Shown: positions 43,638-46,563 of the stretch, in pieces
Position numbering within the stretch: position 1 is the first letter of the stretch
Layout of the letters: each line of letters opens with the position of its first letter
Assembly: GCA_029907515.1 (NCBI GenBank)
Contig: JARYLT010000013.1
Span: 1-46,563, forward strand
Length of the DNA stretch: 46,563 bases
DNA from: Spirochaetota bacterium
GTDB taxonomy: Bacteria; Spirochaetota; UBA4802; UB4802
Direction of reading: 5' to 3'
Notes under the pieces: generated by a model
Told to the model about the DNA's origin: nothing
The model's input: only the letters and a program-made list of their open reading frames with translations
Database searches by the model: none
Program-made: the position numbers and the translations under genes

Positions 43638-43785
43638 AGTATATAATTGATTAGTATGTATTCCTTAAAATATATTTGTTACTTAAAAAGGGTAAACACT
43701 AAAGCGTAAAGCAGAGCATACAGAATTTGATAGTTTAACTAAAATGAATAATACAATGATGTAATGAAAAAAGCAATAAATTTTT

Positions 43786-44781
43786 TTAAGGCCTGGCTTT
43801 TACATCAGTTGATAGAGGGCTGTATATACCCTTTTTATAATACTGATATCCTATCCCTGCAACCATAGCACCATTATCAGTGCATAATATGGGTGATGGG
43901 AAAAATATTGTATGGTATTCCTTTTTTTTCTCAAAAATTAATTCACGTAAGCGTTTATTGCTAGCAACACCACCTGCTATTACCAGTGTGTGTATCTTTA
44001 ACCGCTTGGAAGCATCAAAAAGCCTGCGCACTAATATTTCCAGGGCACGTTCCTGAAAGCTGTAAGCTATTTCGCTTATGTCAGCATCAGGATTATCATG
44101 GATATAATTAATTACTGCGGTCTTAAGGCCACTGTATGAAAAAGAATAGGTGTCATTGCTATCAGCAAGAATTTTTGGGAATATGGGTTTTTTTAACGTT
44201 GCCTGACTTGCAAGCTTTTCTATAATTGGCCCACCAGGATATCCTAATGACAAAAATTTTGCAACTTTATCAAATGCTTCTCCAACCGCGTCATCAGTTG
44301 TATTGCCCAAAAGCTCAAAATTCCCATAATCATGCACACAGTACAGGGCAGTATTACCACCGGAAACCAGTAAACCAATAAAAGGGAATTCAATGCCATG
44401 TCCTTCCAGAAACGGAGCGTATAAATGCGCTTCTAAATGGTGTACAGCTATCAGGGGTATTGACAGGGTATAGCTAATAGCCTTTGCTGATTGCAATGCA
44501 ACAAGCAGTGAACCAACAAGACCTGGCCTGTATGTAGCAGCAACATATGAAAGATCTTTGAAAGTGATTGATGCTTCTTTAAGGCAATGGTCAATTAAAT
44601 CATTAATGACCTCTAAATGGGCACGTGATGCAATCTCAGGTACTACTCCATAGTATTCTTTATGAAGATGGATCTGGCTGAAAATTGCATGAGACAGTAT
44701 TGTTTTTCCATCAGCAACTATCGCTACTGCTGTCTCATCACATGAACTTTCTAGTCCTATTCCTAAAATTTTATTGCTCAT
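43786..44781 (-). CDS. tsaD: tRNA N6-adenosine threonylcarbamoyltransferase TsaD
   Basis: A 331-residue ASKHA-fold enzyme that, with TsaB and TsaE, puts threonylcarbamoyl on A37 of ANN-reading tRNAs. It starts with GIGLESSCDETAVAIV. The metal-binding HHLEAHLYAPF lies near residue 112. GLLVSGGNTALY, DDAVGEAFDKVAKFLSLGYPGGP, SFSYSGLKTAV and VIAGGVASNKRLRE are all conserved. It overlaps the end of ctpA by 11 bp, so the two are cotranscribed. One AACTATCGC word is read as Ala-Ile-Val. Confidence 0.97.
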   Translation of the reverse strand: MSNKILGIGLESSCDETAVAIVADGKTILSHAIFSQIHLHKEYYGVVPEIASRAHLEVINDLIDHCLKEASITFKDLSYVAATYRPGLVGSLLVALQSAKAISYTLSIPLIAVHHLEAHLYAPFLEGHGIEFPFIGLLVSGGNTALYCVHDYGNFELLGNTTDDAVGEAFDKVAKFLSLGYPGGPIIEKLASQATLKKPIFPKILADSNDTYSFSYSGLKTAVINYIHDNPDADISEIAYSFQERALEILVRRLFDASKRLKIHTLVIAGGVASNKRLRELIFEKKKEYHTIFFPSPILCTDNGAMVAGIGYQYYKKGIYSPLSTDVKARP

Positions 44782-46138
44782 TAATTATTTTTATTGCCTC
44801 GGTTAACTGATTATCAAATTCAAGGTCATACAATGGCCGTTTTGTATAGCGGTATATTTCTGATTTTAAAATAAAATATGCCGTTGAATCAGAAAGCTTA
44901 ATGGAATTCTTTTCTAGAAGCTTTTTAAACTCCTGTTTTGTTGGCTCATCATATTTAGTGTGTGTACTTATAAATTTTTCCAGTATCTTTTCTTTTATCA
45001 GCATATTTATCTGCTTTTGTTCATCTTTGGAGATAGTTGCCATAGGAACAACGTAATCTGGCTGGATTCCTATACCGTGAATTGAAATACCAGAAGGTGT
45101 GTAATATTTAGCGATAGTCAGCGTAACACCAGTATTTTCATCTAAGTTAAAGAATTTTTGCACTGAACCTTTGCCAAACGTTTTTTCCCCTAATAATTTG
45201 GCTCGGTTGTTATCCTTTAGTGCACCGGATACAATCTCCGAAGCCGAAGCACTTCCTTTATTGACAAGAATAATGCATTTACCGGTGAATAACGGATTTG
45301 AAGATGCACGATATTCTTGCAATGTTTCCTTCCCGCCTCTTCCTTTAGTTGATACAATCATGGTCCCTTTTGGTAAAAACATATCGCTTATGGTAATAGC
45401 CTGATCCAATAACCCACCAGGGTTCCATCTGAGATCGATGATGCATTTTTTAATATTGTTGTTTTGAAAATACTGTAATGCCTTTTTTACCTCGGTTGAG
45501 GTATCTTCACTGAAGACTTTTACTCTGAGGTATCCAACACCAGTGTTATCGATTACAGCATAATTAACCGTTTGTAACTTTATTGGCAATCGTTCAAGTT
45601 CAACATCAATGGGTTCATCAATACCTTCACGAATAATAGAAAGAATGACTTTTGTATGGGGTTTACCCCGTATCATGGAAACGATATCATTAATGTTTTT
45701 ATTCTTTATTGGCTTGCCATCAATTTTATAAATAATATCACCAGGCTGAATTCCTGCTTTCATTGCAGGTGTACCTTCGATAGGAGATACAACAATAATA
45801 TCACCATTTTTTGCAGAAATTTCAATTCCCACGCCAATAAACTCACCACTGGTTTCTTCTTTTAGCTGGCTGTATTCCTGTTCATCTAAAAAACGTGAAA
45901 AAGGGTCATTTAGTGATGCAATCATGCCGCGAATAGCGCCATAAAAAAGGTTCTTGGAGTCAGGCTGTTCTACATATTCATTACGGATAAGCTGGTATAC
46001 TTGATGAAAGAAGTCTAAATATTTAAATGAAGGTTCTTGCGCAGAAACAGTAAACGCAATATTAACGCCAATAAAAATTCCTGCAAGAAAGGCAATAAAA
46101 GCAATATGAAATGAACGTTTGCGTAACCACTGTATCAT
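44771..46138 (-). CDS. ctpA: Carboxyl-terminal processing protease (S41)
   Basis: A 455-residue S41 peptidase. The N-terminal signal or anchor helix (about 11-33) places it in the periplasm. A PDZ domain (about 95-175: EFIGVGIEISAKNGDIIVVSPIEG, AGIQPGDIIYKIDG) precedes the protease domain. The latter has DLRWNPGGLLDQA, NKGSASASEIVSGALKDN with the catalytic Ser near residue 295, and GEKTFGKGSVQ with the catalytic Lys. It trims C-termini of envelope proteins. It is followed by tsaD with an overlap and preceded by a small lipoprotein gene 16 nt upstream. Confidence 0.95.
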   Translation of the reverse strand: MIQWLRKRSFHIAFIAFLAGIFIGVNIAFTVSAQEPSFKYLDFFHQVYQLIRNEYVEQPDSKNLFYGAIRGMIASLNDPFSRFLDEQEYSQLKEETSGEFIGVGIEISAKNGDIIVVSPIEGTPAMKAGIQPGDIIYKIDGKPIKNKNINDIVSMIRGKPHTKVILSIIREGIDEPIDVELERLPIKLQTVNYAVIDNTGVGYLRVKVFSEDTSTEVKKALQYFQNNNIKKCIIDLRWNPGGLLDQAITISDMFLPKGTMIVSTKGRGGKETLQEYRASSNPLFTGKCIILVNKGSASASEIVSGALKDNNRAKLLGEKTFGKGSVQKFFNLDENTGVTLTIAKYYTPSGISIHGIGIQPDYVVPMATISKDEQKQINMLIKEKILEKFISTHTKYDEPTKQEFKKLLEKNSIKLSDSTAYFILKSEIYRYTKRPLYDLEFDNQLTEAIKIINEQ

Positions 46139-46154
46139 AGTTTCCTCACTTGGT

Positions 46155-46430
46155 TTAAGGGTTTACATCAAAAAGTTTATATTTATCAGGATGTTTTGTT
46201 TTACAGTAACTGTAAAATGCCTGCTGGCTTACTTTAAAATCCTGTAACACTGTATCCATGATTTCTCGTCGCTGTTTTGATGATTGCTGTTCATCAAAAC
46301 TTTCAATAAATTCACGGGAAAGGTATTCTTGCCATAAAATTGAAAATTCTTCTTCGGATAACTTTTCACCAATACAGGCTGTAAAGTATCCTAACATAAT
46401 ACACAATATAAGGGCAAAAATTTTCTTCAT
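46155..46430 (-). CDS. Small lipoprotein, function unknown
   Basis: A 91-residue protein. The signal segment KKIFALILCIMLGYFTAC ends at Cys19 of a relaxed lipobox. The mature part is about 70 residues, acidic and helical. I do not recognise a family. It starts the operon with ctpA and tsaD; a small lipoprotein beside a CtpA-type protease could be an adaptor or a substrate, in the manner of NlpI and Prc, but no similarity to NlpI is seen. The 133 bp from its start to the window edge hold nothing I can call. Confidence 0.65.
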   Translation of the reverse strand: MKKIFALILCIMLGYFTACIGEKLSEEEFSILWQEYLSREFIESFDEQQSSKQRREIMDTVLQDFKVSQQAFYSYCKTKHPDKYKLFDVNP

Positions 46431-46563
46431 AGTTACAATCCTGGTATGTAAAATTATACATTAAATTATTTAATCATTTCACAAATGGTCAAGTCCAATT
46501 TAGTGTGTAATCCTACCAGAAACATAAAAAATTATTTACCACTCCAATGACTTTTCTTATTCC

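Overview
The window is a stretch of ordinary-looking, AT-rich bacterial chromosome (about 60% A+T by eye). No CRISPR array, insertion sequence, integrase or phage gene was seen. The content suggests an anaerobic member of the Spirochaetota, probably closer to a leptospire-like or deep-branching lineage than to Treponema or Borrelia. The pointers are many lipoproteins with relaxed lipoboxes, a DUF1554-like lipoprotein, a STAS/SpoIIE partner-switching locus, CheD, a tmRNA tag ending in LALAA, and no CCA encoded on tRNA or tmRNA genes. The lineage is inferred from gene content and was not tested by phylogeny.

Layout. 1-6430: mostly minus-strand genes. These are a truncated sodium:solute symporter, a DUF2179 membrane protein (+), an operon of histidine phosphatase, small membrane protein and second sodium:solute symporter, an MBL-fold hydrolase, and an unknown protein with a coupled lipoprotein. 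6560-9601: a plus-strand run of cheD, HDOD protein, zinc-ribbon membrane protein, methyltransferase and STAS protein. 9776-14516: GTP-dependent PEP carboxykinase, an isolated DUF3800 gene followed by a large inverted repeat and a very AT-rich spacer, a class I aminotransferase, and a signal-peptidase-I homologue that has lost both catalytic residues. 14566-15387: HEAT-repeat exported protein. 15593-19583: an aryl/indolepyruvate operon (phenylacetate-CoA ligase, ACT protein, iorA, iorB) behind a clear sigma-70-type promoter. 19740-20741: a lipoprotein and ssrA (tmRNA).

21115-24740: a NifU/IscU-like protein overlapping fdhD, a CDF-like membrane protein, purA, and an orphan MNT nucleotidyltransferase with a possible gene remnant. 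24762-25883: radical SAM protein. 26134-32486: lysS, a VTT/DedA membrane protein, transaldolase, then clpS, clpA and aat, which together form a compact bacterial N-degron module. 32467-39080: a six-gene minus-strand operon. Its centre is a 902-residue kinase-receiver-phosphatase followed by two STAS proteins, with a beta-barrel/TPR protein and a lipoprotein upstream and a membrane J-domain protein downstream. 39468-39668: tRNA-Lys and tRNA-Glu, each followed by a hairpin terminator. 39827-46430: thioesterase, HTH-ferredoxin protein, OmpA-like protein, an unknown protein, tsaD, ctpA and a small lipoprotein.

The most unusual signal is not a gene. A 9-mer, AACTATCGC, occurs 14 times by hand count in both orientations, inside genes in several reading frames and between genes. 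About 0.3 to 0.4 would be expected from base composition. It behaves like a selected DNA word, such as an uptake signal, a Chi-like site or a HIP1-like element, rather than a protein-coding constraint.
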